Origin: Rattus norvegicus
Lineage: Eukaryota > Chordata > Mammalia > Rodentia > Muridae
Assembly (NCBI RefSeq): GCF_036323735.1
Contig: NC_086034.1
Span: 44,612,439 to 44,676,438 of the forward strand
Direction of reading: 5' to 3'
Length of the DNA stretch: 64,000 bases
Of the stretch, positions 46,700-57,850 are shown piece after piece. Within the stretch, counting starts at the first letter, position 1; each line of letters opens with the position of its first letter. Both the position numbers and the translations under genes were made by a program. Under the pieces are notes generated by a model that was not told the origin of the DNA, did no database searches, and saw only the letters and a list, made by a program, of their open reading frames with translations.

Positions 46700-47038
46700 T
46701 TTCTAGATTAGTTAGACCTGTGTGTCAATGAGAGATTTTATGAATTGAACTGAGGTAGGAAGGCCTACCTTGAATGTGGGACCATTTCCTGGGCTGAGCT
46801 CTGGAATGAAAGAAAATGAGGAAGTCAGTTAGGAGCATGTGGGTATATAATTTCACTGCTGGTGACAGTGTTGGTGACAGTGAATGCCATTTAAGTAGTT
46901 GCTTCAAATCCCTGCTTCCTTAACTTCTTCACAATGATGAATTGTATCTTGGAATTGTGGATAAACTTGTTTCCTTTAAGTTGATTCTATCAGAGTATTT
47001 TATCACAGCAACAAGAAATCAAACTAAGACAACATCCT
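46700..47038 (+). repeat. MaLR-type LTR
   Basis: ACCTTGAATGTGGGACCATTTCCTGGGCTGAGCTCTGG, TGGATAAACTTGTTTCCTTTAAGTTG and TATTTTATCACAGCAACAAGAAATCAAACTAAG follow the usual order of such LTRs. Confidence 0.6.
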
Positions 47039-47540
47039 TCAATATTCTCCGTAGATGTTTACTCCAGTACAAATAAATTGTGAGTCACATTCTTAATTCC
47101 AAATTTTATGAAAACACATTAATTGCTTTTAAAGTGTATCTAATTTAATTTTAGTATCTAAATATTGTTATATTCTAAAACCAATATTACAAATCTTGAG
47201 TAAACTATTTTATAAATTTTTAACATAAAGTATATTTTACACTAACAACTAAAATATTTTAATCCAAATACTACATTTCATTTAGTATAGCTGTTGTACA
47301 TTTTAACTACACAAAATTTACTGCTAAAAATATATGTATGAACTCAAATTATTCCAGATTTCTAATAATCTAATCAAATTTAAATGTAATCGAAATCAAA
47401 CATAATTTTTAAATTCAGCATTTCAGTTGCACCAACCACATTTCAAACAAAAAGTAGCTACATGAGGATTATATGCTCTCTCGTGAGAAGGACTGTCCTG
47501 TATTTGGTCATAATTCTAATATTACTTTAAAAACTAGATA
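47039..47540. other. Very A+T-rich single-copy DNA
   Basis: Nothing recognised. Confidence 0.4.
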
Positions 47541-47735
47541 CCAGTGTTGGCAAGATAGCTCAGAAGCTAAAGGTACTTTCAGCCAAGCCTAAAGACCTCA
47601 GTTTGATTCTCAGGATCTACATGGTAGAATGGGAAAGCTGACACTTACAAATTGCTTTCTAATTTTCACACATAACACATGTAGGTCCATATACATATAC
47701 ACATATGTACATATACAAAAGAAAATATAATAAAA
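47541..47735 (+). repeat. B4-group SINE
   Basis: GTTGGCAAGATAGCTCAGAAG, then AGCCAAGCCTAAAGACCTCAGTTTGATTC (A and B box region), CTACATGGTAGAATGGGA and an A-rich end after a CATATACACATATG-rich tail. Confidence 0.75.
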
Positions 47736-47844
47736 ACTGGATAGCAATATGAACAATATAATTAATATTTGTGATATTTATAAACTACATTTTTATACTC
47801 AGAACTTAATGGATGAGAGGTAAGTATAGCTGCATAAAGTAATT

Positions 47845-48575
47845 TATTTTTTTATTTATTTTTAGTTTCTATTTGTTTATTTGTGGCATATGGGAAAGTG
47901 ATTTAAGTTTAATATTAACTTTTCTTCATTCCTCTCATACAACACATAGTGACAAACTATCTATCCTCCCTCTAATCCTTCCAGTCTTCCCCACAGCTCC
48001 CTTCTTCCCCAGATTCACACTGTTTCTCTGTTTCCCTTTACAACATGAACATGCCATAACAAGATACAATAAGAACAGGCACACACCCTCATAGCAAGGC
48101 TAGATGAATGAACCCGTAGAAGGAAAAGCGTCCCAGGAGCAGGGAAAAGAGTTAGAGACACTCCCTTTCCCACTATTAGGAATCCCACAAACACCTTAAG
48201 CTAATCAACCATAACATGTAGATAGAGGACCTAGTCCAGATCCATGCAGGCTTCATGATTGCTGTTTCAGTCTCTGTGATCCCCTCTGAGCCCTGCTTAG
48301 TTGATTCTGTGGGCTGGGTTCTTCTGAAATCTTCCACCCATCTGTTGCCTAGCCCCCACCAAGAGTTTCCAGAGCTCTGCCTAGTGTTTGGGTGTGGATT
48401 TCTGCATCTTTTCTCAGCAGCTGTTGGAGAAGCCTCTCTGATGATGACTGGGCTAGGCACCAATCTATGACTATAGCAGAATATCACTAGAAATCATACC
48501 ATTAACTTTTTTCTCCTTGTGTTTGGTTCTACCCTAGGTCTCTGAGTCATCCAAGTTAATTTCATGTGCAGTAAA
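47845..48575 (-). repeat. Lx LINE 3' UTR, antisense
   Basis: T/A-rich end, AAGGCTAGATGAATGAACCCGTAG, AGCAGGGAAAAGAGTTAGAGACAC, TCTGATGATGACTGGGCTAGGCACC and TATAGCAGAATATCACTAG follow the Lx 3' UTR in reverse order. ORFs at 48176-48487 are UTR noise. Confidence 0.6.
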
Positions 48576-50547
48576 CTTAGCTACGGCTCCATGAGAAATA
48601 ATGAATTTAATGTTAGCATATAGTATGGATATTAGCAAAAAACAAAGATGAATGTTTTGAACAATTCTTTTGAAGATCCAAAGCTACCTCAAATTTCTTT
48701 GTAAAAGAAGTAGAAAAAATTAAATATGAATATTAAATATAAATAAGATATGATATGATTAATGATTAATTCTGTAAAATATTCTACACTTTTAGACTAA
48801 CATTAGATATAACTAAAATAACATGAAATTATGAATTTCATAACTATTTTCAGGCTTCTGTGTGATAAATAAGCTTGCACAAACATAGCCATAAATTTTC
48901 AAGGTAAAGATTTTGTTTTAAATTTTAAATTATACTTCACTGAAGCTTCAAGTAGTTCATTTAACAGCCTGTTCTTGTAATTTTATTTTGTTATTAACTC
49001 CCAGCTTTAGTATAGTATTAAAGTAGGCAATAGGTCACATTGTAGGAATTCTTCCAAGACAAAAGTTTTGCTTTTTCCTAGTTCCCAAATATGAAAAGAG
49101 TTTATAAATAATTCTCTAAAATGCTCTATAACATTTGCAGTATTGAGTTGCAATCGTTCTGGGACTAAAAGAAATTTTTCTTCAAATTGATAAAATTTTA
49201 TCCATTTAAGTCCCCTTAAGTATACATACATTTCTAAATGAATTCATGTTGTATGAGTTTCAAAACAATTATTTCCTATGTACCTTTATGTTTAACTCAT
49301 GTCTCATTTCCTTAAATCTGTAGGACCTGGACTGTATCTGTGGTTTTCTACATGGGAGGAAATCAGGCAGAAGGCATGTAAGAGAACTTACCTTGGCAGT
49401 TTTAGTAATGGACCCTGAGCCAAAATCCATGCTGAAGCCAGGATTTTCTCCACACTTCCTTAAAGCCAACTTGAAAAAGTATTTTTAGTATTTCTACTCA
49501 ATCCATGTCATTTAGAGCCAAAAAATATGATTTATATACAGTAATAAATAATGCATTATGCGTAGAGAGAGAATGAAGGTTGGAGACTATTAGAGAAAGA
49601 AACAAAATCTCTAAACTTGACCTCATTGTTTGAGTTTAGTTCCAGGAAACAACTATTTGCTTTTATTTCCTTAAGTATTCTCAAAATACCCTAACAGCAT
49701 TATCTTTTCCATTATACGTTTGTTCTGAAGTTTCTTGGGCAGCAGGCTAGTAATGGTTTTATAAGCCTCAGTTTTTAGGAACAGGGGTGCCTGCTCAAGA
49801 CTTAGGCTTTTGCGACTCACAGAATTCACTTTAGACTTTCCAAAGCTGTCTCTCATAGTTGTTGACAGACTCCATGGTGAAGACAGGACAAGGAGAGCCC
49901 AGCTTCAAGGAAGAGCTAAATAAGCTTCTGCCGTGTGTTTTGCAGAAACCATTCTAGATGCTTTTTGATTCAGACTAACAACCCAAATCAAGCTTGAATT
50001 GGCTCCTTTTCCAACTCTGTCTTTCTTGACAGGGCCACATTACTGGTGTGAGGTACAAAGGAAGCAGCTGGTCAAGGATGGTTGCTTGTGACACTGTGTG
50101 GATAATTTTGCATTCTATGATGGGAGGAGTGTCCACAGTTATGCACAAGCAGACATGGTTCTGTATGTCAAAAGAAAAATATCTAAGATAGTTGGTTCAA
50201 ATGTTTATCAGCTTGAATATTTGAGTTCTGAGATGTACAGTGAAATGTGAACTCCTATTTATACTTTTGTCTGGTATGCTGAAGAATGTGGGATACAGGA
50301 CCTGTGAGCAGAACATTTGGATTCTAGACAACTAGTCTCCTGATTTAAAGAAAACAGCTCTCACGGTATTCTGCTTCTTGAACCCTGATAATGTCAGGAC
50401 TCTAGTTCTCTTTAGTTTGATGCCCTAGTTAATCTACAGTGTAGAAGCATTTGCCTTCTCCAATTGTGAGCAATTATCAGATCTTTCTATCTGGTGGATT
50501 TAAGGTATTTTTTCACTATGTAATATTTAAAACAATGCTATTATTTC
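48576..50547. other. Single-copy DNA
   Basis: A+T-rich, no repeat or gene recognised. The small frames at 49007-49856 have no domain. Confidence 0.4.
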
Positions 50548-50757
50548 ACATGTATGGGTGTTTTTCTTGCATGTGTTTCTATGTACCACATGTATGCTTG
50601 GTACATTTGGAAGCCAAAAGAAGGAAGAAGAGGCTACCAGATAACCTGTAAGTAGAGGTACAGACAATTATAAGCTAAACTATGGGTGCTGGGAATTGAA
50701 CCCAGGTCCCCTAGAAAAACCACTGGGGATTTTAACAACTGAGTCATCTCTCTCCAG
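50548..50757 (-). repeat. B3-type SINE, antisense
   Basis: GGTGCTGGGAATTGAACCCAGGTCC, then ACAACTGAGTCATCTCTCTCCAGCC is the reverse complement of the B2/B3 tRNA-like head. The left part, TGCTTGGTACATTTGGAAGCC, matches the B3 body. Confidence 0.8.
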
Positions 50758-51237
50758 CCTATTATGGAGCATTTAATCAACATTATATATAGAAAAAAGT
50801 TAAAGCTTATTTCTTTTAGAATTAATTATTAGCACTGTAAAACAGAACGTTAACTGACAGATGAATTCTGGAAGTGAAAGAGTAATTATTTCCAGGTGTG
50901 TATTTACTGGTGACCTGCAATAGATTGTTCCCCAGTAGATAGACCTCCAGTGTTCACACAGATGGTCCTGGTTGAAGTGAATGGGTCATGGGATATAAGC
51001 AAAAGTAATGACTCTCACAAAGGGACTGGTGGGAATAGGAGAAGGTTACTATCAAAAGAGATGCTTGCAAGAGAGAGTGGGGAGAATGACTTAATCAAAG
51101 TATATCCTATACATGTATGGAAGTGTCAAAGCACAGAATCAAATCAATATTTAAAAATTACAACTTATAAACAAGTTTATTAAATGTATCTCCACCTGAG
51201 ACTGTACAGAAGGACCACAGAGCATCTGTGGGTGTTT
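50758..51237. other. Single-copy DNA
   Basis: Nothing recognised. Confidence 0.4.
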
Positions 51238-51590
51238 TAAAAAGGTATGGCCCTCCATAGACTCATGTGTTTGAATGGCCCACAGACAGTAGCACTATTA
51301 GGAAGTGTGGCTTTGTTGGAGCAGATACAGCTTTGTTGGATAAGTGTGTCACTGTTGGGGGAGGGCCTTGACGTTTCATATATTCTCAAGCTATGCTCAG
51401 TGTGAACAGTCTCCTGCTGTGTTCAGATCAAGATGTTGAACTCACAGCTTCTTCTCCAGCACCATTTCTGCCTGGACACTGCCATGCTTGACACCATGAT
51501 GATAATGGAGTGAAACTCTGAAACGGTAAGCCAGCATCAATTAAATTTCCTTTATGGTATCTTCTCACAGCAATGGAAACCTAACTTAGA
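51238..51590 (+). repeat. MaLR-type LTR
   Basis: ATAGACTCATGTGTTTGAATGG, ATTAGGAAGTGTGGCTTTGTTGG, ACACTGCCATGCTTGACACCATGATGATAATGG and CAGCAATGGAAACCTAACTTAGACA. It is homologous to 9685-10064 but better preserved. Confidence 0.65.
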
Positions 51591-51595
51591 CAATA

Positions 51596-52792
51596 TGTTA
51601 GGTTTGTTTTCATCACTATGACAAATACCTCAGAAAAATAACTAAGAAGGAAAAGAATTATTCTGGTTTGTGGCTTCAGAGATTTAAACCCATCGTCCAC
51701 TGGCTGCAATATTTTGGCAAAACAGCATAGTGTTTAAGGTAGAGGTAGCTTACTGTATGATAGCCAGGAAGCAAAACCACTGTCCTTAGAATCTTTGTCT
51801 CTCATTCCCTCTAATCTACTCAGGTTCCCAACCTGCAGGATAGAGCCAGACACTTAAGGATGTTTCTTACCGATTCTCGTCTGCATCTGAGATATCTCAC
51901 CGTCTACGCAGCTTTTAGTCCACATCTCTGTGTATGCAGCAGCTATGCTGCCATACACCATTGTCTACTTCCCAGTTCGAGGGCGCTGTGAGGCCATGCC
52001 CATGCTGCTGACTGACCAGGGCCAGAACTAGAAGGAGGAGGTGGTTACCATAGATGTCTGCCTTCAAGGCTCGCTCAATCCCACTTGTCTATATGGGCAG
52101 CTCCCCAAGTTTGAGGATGGAGACCTCACCCTTTACCAGTCTAATGCCATCTTGAGGCACCTGGGCTGCTCTTTAGGGCTTTAATAGGAAAGACCAGAGG
52201 GAGGCTGCCCTGGTGGATATGGTGGATGATGGGGTGGAGAACCTTTGCTGCAAATATGTCACGCTCATCTACACTAACTATGAGAATGGTAAGGATGACT
52301 ATGTGAAGGCCCTGCCTGGGCATCTGAAGCCTTTTGAGACCCTGCTGTCCCAGAGCCAGGGAAGCAAAGCTTTCATCGTGGGTGACCAGATTTCCTTTGC
52401 TGATTACAACTTGCTGGACCTGCTGTTGGTCCACCAAGTGCTGGCCCCTGGCTGCCTGGACAACTTCCCCCTGCTCTCTGCCTATGTGGCTCGCCTCAGT
52501 GCCCGGCCCAAGATCAAGGCCTTTCTCTCCTCCCCTGACCATGTCAACGGTCCCATCAACGGCAATGGTAAACAGTAGTGAACGAGGAGACAAGAGCTTC
52601 TTGTCCCCCTCTTCCCAGTCTAATAAAGTTTGTAAGTCAAAAAAAAAGAGGCAAAGAAAAGAAAGATGTTTTTTACCTCTATAGTTAATGATTTCTGGGA
52701 ACATCTCCCATAGACACATGTGGTGAGTTTCACTAATCTCCTCTGTGTGTTTTCTATCTAGCCAAGATGAATTCAATATTAACCATCACAGT
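51596..52792 (-). repeat. MaLR-type LTR, antisense, split by a retrocopy
   Basis: The left piece (51596-51858: ATGACAAATACCTCAGAAA, AAAGAATTATTCTGGTTTGTGGC) and right piece (52678-52792: GTTAATGATTTCTGGGAACATC, TCAATATTAACCATCACAG) belong together. The Gstp1-like retrocopy was inserted between them. Confidence 0.5.
51859..52677 (+). pseudogene. Gstp1-ps: Processed pseudogene of glutathione S-transferase pi
   Basis: Glutathione S-transferase pi is a cytosolic enzyme that conjugates glutathione to electrophiles. Here an intron-less cDNA copy is seen. ATG at 51945 opens PYTIVYFPVRGRCEAM (the N-terminal thioredoxin-like domain with the catalytic Tyr position kept). A TAG at 52029-52031 (codon 29, normally Trp) and a TAA at codon 80, caused by a one-base insertion near 52183, break it. 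From 52213 the frame is open again for 121 codons through the helical C-terminal domain (FIVGDQISFADYN motif region, GNGKQ end, stop 52576-52578). An AATAAA (52622-52627) and an A tract follow. The target duplication GATGTTTCTTACC / GATGTTTTTTACC (51859-51871, 52665-52677) proves retroposition. It was recently derived and has no functional full ORF. Confidence 0.95.
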
Positions 52793-53202
52793 TAATAAAG
52801 CATACTAGCCAGTATGGATAGATGGAAGAGAGAGCTTCAGTGCTATCGGTGTGAGGAATGAGAGTTGGGAGAGAAAACATCCACCAGTGAGGAAGGGCTC
52901 GGGCAATACTTAAGCATTTCGAGTGCTGTTACTTTGAATAGTCCTTCCAACTCCATTTCGTTCCTAAGCAAAGAGTGTAGCAGATGCTGGGGTAAAAAAA
53001 TCCAAGGAAAACAAATGTTCCTGGTGAGATGAGAAGTCCTGTGAAATGATTCCAATGGGAAGAATGAGCAGATTTAAGGAAACTACAAGGACAAGAGAGG
53101 GAATGCCAGGAAACCTGAGGAAGAGTGAAGTAAAAGCTCCCTGGGTAACAGCTGGGATATTGTGAATGAAGTACATCTTTAAGAGAGCATGACTTATGAA
53201 TA

Positions 53203-53205
<3 letters not shown>
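52793..53205. other. Single-copy DNA
   Basis: Nothing recognised before the microsatellite cluster. Confidence 0.4.

Positions 53206-53252
<47 letters not shown>
53206..53252. repeat. (GT)n microsatellite
   Basis: About 23 perfect GT units. Confidence 0.97.
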
Positions 53253-53253
<1 letters not shown>

Positions 53254-53324
53254 CATGTGGTGTATGTGTCTGTGACAGAGGGGAGGTAAGAAAGTAAGGT
53301 GGGGAGGGAGGGAATGAGAGTGGA

Positions 53325-53331
<7 letters not shown>

Positions 53332-53371
<40 letters not shown>

Positions 53372-53463
53372 GAGACAGAGACAGAGACAGAGACAGAGAC
53401 AGAGAGACAAAGAGACAGAGACAGACAGAGACAGACAGAGACAGAGACAGAGAGACAGAGAGA
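53332..53463 (+). repeat. (GA)n/(GACAGA)n microsatellite
   Basis: GA run followed by GACAGAGA and GACAGACA units, 132 bp. It resembles the tracts at 1201, 32919 and 34493. Confidence 0.97.
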
Positions 53464-53535
53464 TTTAAAATTGTTTTGTGCCTTTATTTTATTTTCTGTT
53501 TGTTGCTGTAGTGCATCAACTTATATATGGTAAGG

Positions 53536-53536
<1 letters not shown>

Positions 53537-53575
<39 letters not shown>
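53537..53575. repeat. (CA)n microsatellite
   Basis: About 19 perfect CA units, 285 bp after the GT tract and complementary to it. Confidence 0.97.
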
Positions 53576-53578
<3 letters not shown>

Positions 53579-54683
53579 TACAAAATCCAGAAGACTTAAA
53601 ATACAAGCACAAATTGTAAGGAAATACTTTTTTATATCACATAGCAATGTTAAATGCTAGCAAGATAATCTGTTTTTAGGTATTCCCCTGTAGCTTTAAT
53701 AAAACAAAAAGGTAATAGACTTTCTTTTCCTGTAATATTAGAATTTCTTTATAAGAGAATATAATTCTCATTTCATGGAAGAACTCTACCTTAAAATAAG
53801 ATGGCCCCTAGGGGAGTACATCATTAATCAATGTCAGACACTGAGGTGTTAAGTAACATTTTAAACATGATGTTTAGATTTTAGATTTATGTAACAATTC
53901 ATTTTGATTTGAGGGAATTCTTGCTGAGCTCTACATCTGGAATTTAAACTTGGAATTTTCATTTAATTGGGGATTAAGCTAAGACACAGATTTTTCAGTT
54001 TTGTTCTTTTCTTCCAGCATGCCATATGTTTGAGATATGGCACAGGAAATTAGTGTTGTTTCTCAACTATACAAAGCATATCAGCAGATAACAAATGAAA
54101 AACCTAAGCAGTCATGAGAAAGTTTGGCATTGTAAATTTAATGTAATGTCAACTAAAATTACAAAATTATAATCTCACAGGCTGATTTTATAGTTTATTT
54201 GTATTTCATTCATTCACACACATAAATGAAAAGAAAAATGAAAAACAATGAAGATCTAAAGAGTAGACAGTGAGGACATTCTCCCAAATATAATGAATAT
54301 AAACTTACATAGTCATAATAAATTGACTTTAGGAGCAAGATTATCAAACAAAAAGCAGAAGACTCAAAGAACTCAGAAACACATTTATAAAGATTGCATT
54401 AAAGAGAAACAGCTTTTGAACACTAGTTGGTGAACTGAATGGCCATGTACAAAAATAAAAAGCTTGCTCTTTTGTTCTGAAAGCAATTATGAAGGAGAAA
54501 TATTAAACTATAGGACTTTAAGATGACATAGGATATTACATTTAATAGAGCAGATTTTTTAGGACATCAAAACACTCTGTATAAAAGGGAACCATTGGGT
54601 CATGCTTTGTTAAATGTATCATTAATAAAATAGTGAACTAGTGAACAGGAAAAATGTCTGGAATATATAAGGAAATCGTTCAG
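53576..54683. other. A+T-rich single-copy DNA
   Basis: No repeat or gene recognised. Confidence 0.4.
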
Positions 54684-54840
54684 TGAGTATGGTGGTGTGC
54701 AGATTTAAGTCCAACACTTGAGAGGCAGAGATAGGTGGATCTCAGTTAGTTTGAGGTCAGCCTGGTCTGTATAGTAAGTACCAGGACAGCCAGGGCTATG
54801 TAGAGACCTTGTTTCACGAAAAAAAATAGAAAAGAAAAGA
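54684..54840 (+). repeat. B1 SINE
   Basis: ATGGTGGTGTGCAGATTTAAG (A-box region), GAGAGGCAGAGATAGGTGGATCTCAG, CAGCCTGGTCTGTATAGTAAG, CCAGGACAGCCAGGGCTATG, then an A-rich tail. Complete. Confidence 0.9.
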
Positions 54841-55202
54841 ACCAAAATACTTGTGAACACTATGAAAAGTGTCCAACACAAAATAGATACTCAGAACAGC
54901 AAGAAACACACAATGTAGCTGTTAGGTAGGATGGAAGACGAAAGAAAACTACAGGAAGGACCTTCTACACTGTTAAGCATTCAAAGACTATCAGTAGCAA
55001 GGACAAGAATTCTCGCTCACCACTACCAAGTGCATAAAACTACTGCATTTATCTTTATTGTAAAAATGAGTATGCAAGGTATTAGATATTACTATAGAAT
55101 TTTTAATAGGAAATTTTCCTTCCTCTTCTGTTTCTGGTATCTGTTCTATCCTTATCGGATCTCCACTCATACCCTGCCTGCTGTAGACCATTTCCTTTTC
55201 TG
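54841..55202. other. Single-copy DNA
   Basis: Nothing recognised; the 141-codon frame that crosses it only stays open because of the following T-rich tract. Confidence 0.4.
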
Positions 55203-55287
55203 TTTTTTGTTTTTTGGTTTTTTTTGTTGTTTTTTTGTTTTTGTTTTTTGTTTTTTGTTTTTTGTTTTTTGTTTTTTGTTTTTTTTT
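55203..55287. repeat. (TTTTTTG)n-like T-rich tract
   Basis: About ten TTTTTTG/TTTTTG units. Probably the remains of an antisense poly(A) tail, but no element body is recognisable beside it. Confidence 0.9.
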
Positions 55288-55534
55288 GCCTCCATCCCCA
55301 CTTTATCGTCCTTGGTTCCTTTTATAGCTGTTAGGCTTTACTTTTTCAGCAAATAGTTATCATGTGGGACTCACATGTATTGTTTAACAACCCACAAGAA
55401 TAAGAAAAATATGGGGTGTGTGTGTGCAGAAATCAGAAGATATGCACAACAATTCTCAGAACGTAACTTTGCTTATTTGCACTGTTCCCGTTACCTTTCT
55501 AGTCAAATACTCAAGAAAAGTGATATAGTGTATT

Positions 55535-55808
55535 GTATTTCTCTCAGTTTGAGGAGGTTCAGCCCATGGTGACATGGCTGCTGCCTAGATGATTGTATAG
55601 CAGTAGGACTGTATGGATGAAAGTTGTTCACTTCACAGTAGAATGAAAACAGACAGAGACAAAAAGGGGGCCAGGGACACAGTATCCACAATGGCTTATC
55701 CCTCAGTAACATATCATATTCTCCTAGACCACACTCTCTAAATGTCTTCAGAGCCTTCCCAAATAATAATCCCAGCATCTGGTGAGCATTCCACATTCAA
55801 ACCATAAA
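55535..55808 (-). repeat. MaLR-type LTR, antisense
   Basis: GTTTGAGGAGGTTCAGCCCATGG, CCAGGGACACAGTATCCAC and CCCAGCATCTGGTGAGCATTCCACATTCAAACCATA are antisense LTR words in the expected order. Confidence 0.55.
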
Positions 55809-56224
55809 GAGTAATAAACCTTAAATATTCGTCAAGGTAAATACATGTACAATGTTCTGAGAAATACTCACATGCAATTGAATAATAAATAGTATGGGAT
55901 ATCATTTTAAAAAATTAAGAGTGTGACAACTTGCTGTTCAAAACTTACACAAGCACGAAACTCTTCTAATTTACAAAAGTTCATTTTTCTGGTTTGTGTC
56001 CTGTGCTTAGCTTACAAAGTTTGTAGGGTAAAGAGTTTGTTACTATGGCTACCATTTAAAAGAGTTCTAAGACATTTTGTTGCGTGGATTAATGGATGAT
56101 AAAAATAAAACTAGAATTGAGAAAAGACTATTAATAGAGCAGAACTATTTTGTTAAATAAAGATGAAGATCAAAGTTTTTCTTTTGTTTTAAATCACTTT
56201 TGTAACATGGACTTTTGTAAATAT
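55809..56224. other. Single-copy DNA
   Basis: Nothing recognised. Confidence 0.4.
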
Positions 56225-56755
56225 TACAGGTGACGGATATGATGGCTCATCCTGATGATCAACATGATTGGATCTGGAGCTAAGTAGAAGATATGTCTTT
56301 GGGAATGATGTGTGGGTGTTTTCAGGAAGTACAAGAACTGCCCCTAGAGTGAGAAGCACCTTCTAAAGGCAGTTTTATATGAAGAGGGCCCTGGAAAATA
56401 CCAGATTTGCTTCCCTCCTTTCTACTGACCATGTCTGCTGTTACTGATGCTGTCATATTTCACTGATATCAAAACCCAGATTTTTAGTCCCCCAATATGG
56501 ACTGCACAGGAATGATACTCCCAGAATTTTCCAGGCCTTCAACCTCAAGTTGTTGAGGCCCGTGGCTTGGTAGGCTAGGAAGCTACCAAGCTCTCTGGCT
56601 CTAAGGTATGTACCTGGGCACTGTTGGACTTCTAGCACCTATCATATAAGCCAATCTTATAAGTTCCTTCATAATATATATATATTATATACATATTATA
56701 TATGCATATATTCATTTCATTGTCTCTTTTCATCCATATCACTGGAACTAATCCA
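56225..56755 (+). repeat. Old mammalian MLT1/MaLR-like LTR
   Basis: TCCTGATGATCAACATGATTGG start, a polypyrimidine-poor body with AATTTTCCAGGCCTTCAACC, then CATATAAGCCAATCTTATAAG and an ATATAT tract before a CTGGAACTAATC end. It is ancient and its edges are uncertain. Confidence 0.4.
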
Positions 56756-57694
56756 ACAAACAATTGAAAAATTCTTTGGGAATAGCAAGGTTTCTCTTCC
56801 ATCTACTTCACCTGAGCATAATTACAGGGCTGTTCATCAGACCACATTCTCAATGGCATCAGAAACAAGAGTTGGTCAGAGTGGAGTTTGTGATAGAACT
56901 GAGTTTCCTTTGGTCATTGGTATTCCAATACAATGAAAATTTTGGAATGGAATGTCATAGATATGTGAAGTTACATACATTTAGTTTTAAGGACCTTGAG
57001 GTCATTAAGAGAACACCGACTGTCAATATATTGTAAATTTTCATCTCTGAATATCAAACAAAAAAATTAACTAAGAGAACAAAGTCTTTCGTGTAGAAAC
57101 TAATGCATTAGTTTTGAAACTTAAATATTTCATTTTAAATAATAATTTTGTATAGATACAATTTTTTATCATATTATACCTCATTCTTCTGAGATCTTTA
57201 GGATTTTCCAAAAGCCAATGTATTCAAAGTGAAACACTTTAGTAGTAGGGTCTGGTGGGATCCATCAGGTAGCTCCGGAGGGTACTTTCGAAGGAGGTGG
57301 TGGAACTCTAATCTTCTTCTGCCCCCTATTTTGTTGCTAGTAGTTAAGTGAATGGTTTTGATTCATCATTAATGATGTTACTGTATATTACCTTTACATA
57401 GCACCCAAAACTGCATGGTCAACCAAAATATGGATGGTACCTCCAATATTATGAGCTCAGATTTTTTTTTTAATCTGAGGTTTTTTCATATCTCAGGTGT
57501 AAGAGCAGAAAGGTGATGGACAAAAATTGTATCTGTTAATTTCTCTGGAAGACATTTTAAAAATGTTTTGATTATAAAATTACTAATCAAGGCTTAATAG
57601 ATCCTATAATACAAACAGCCCACAAGCCAATGAAGGAACTGTCCAGCAGAATTTATCTGCATACTTGCTTTACTTTTTCAATTATTTCTTTTCT
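56756..57694. other. Single-copy DNA
   Basis: A 90-codon frame at 56764-57036 has no domain and no codon-like conservation evidence; nothing else is seen. Confidence 0.35.
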
Positions 57695-57850
57695 TTTTTA
57701 GATTATTTCAACCCTACACAAAGAACTAAGGAAGCTAAGGACTGCCCAGAGCGGGAGAAATAGTCTTCCTTAAGGTAAACCACACCAATTGGTTATTTGG
57801 TACCAAATGGTCAGCCCTAAACATATTCACCCTTACTTTTAAACTTTGCT
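57695..57850 (+). repeat. Lx LINE 3' UTR fragment
   Basis: AACTAAGGAAGCTAAGGACTGCCCAGAG, ACACCAATTGGTTATTTGGTACCAAATGGTCAGCCC: the sense counterpart of the Lx fragment at 46030-46665. Confidence 0.5.

Noticed and set aside
52141..52776. 211-codon minus-strand ORF, the second longest in the window
   Set aside because: It is the antisense of the Gstp1-like retrocopy plus its flank; GC-rich coding sequence often leaves an open antisense frame. No domain.
54931..55356. 141-codon ORF ending in Phe-rich sequence
   Set aside because: Kept open by the T-rich tract at 55203-55287; no domain, signal or conservation evidence.
56764..57036. 90-codon ORF (LFHLLHLSIITGLF...) as a small membrane protein
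   Set aside because: No start context, homolog or transcript evidence; length is within chance for the local composition.
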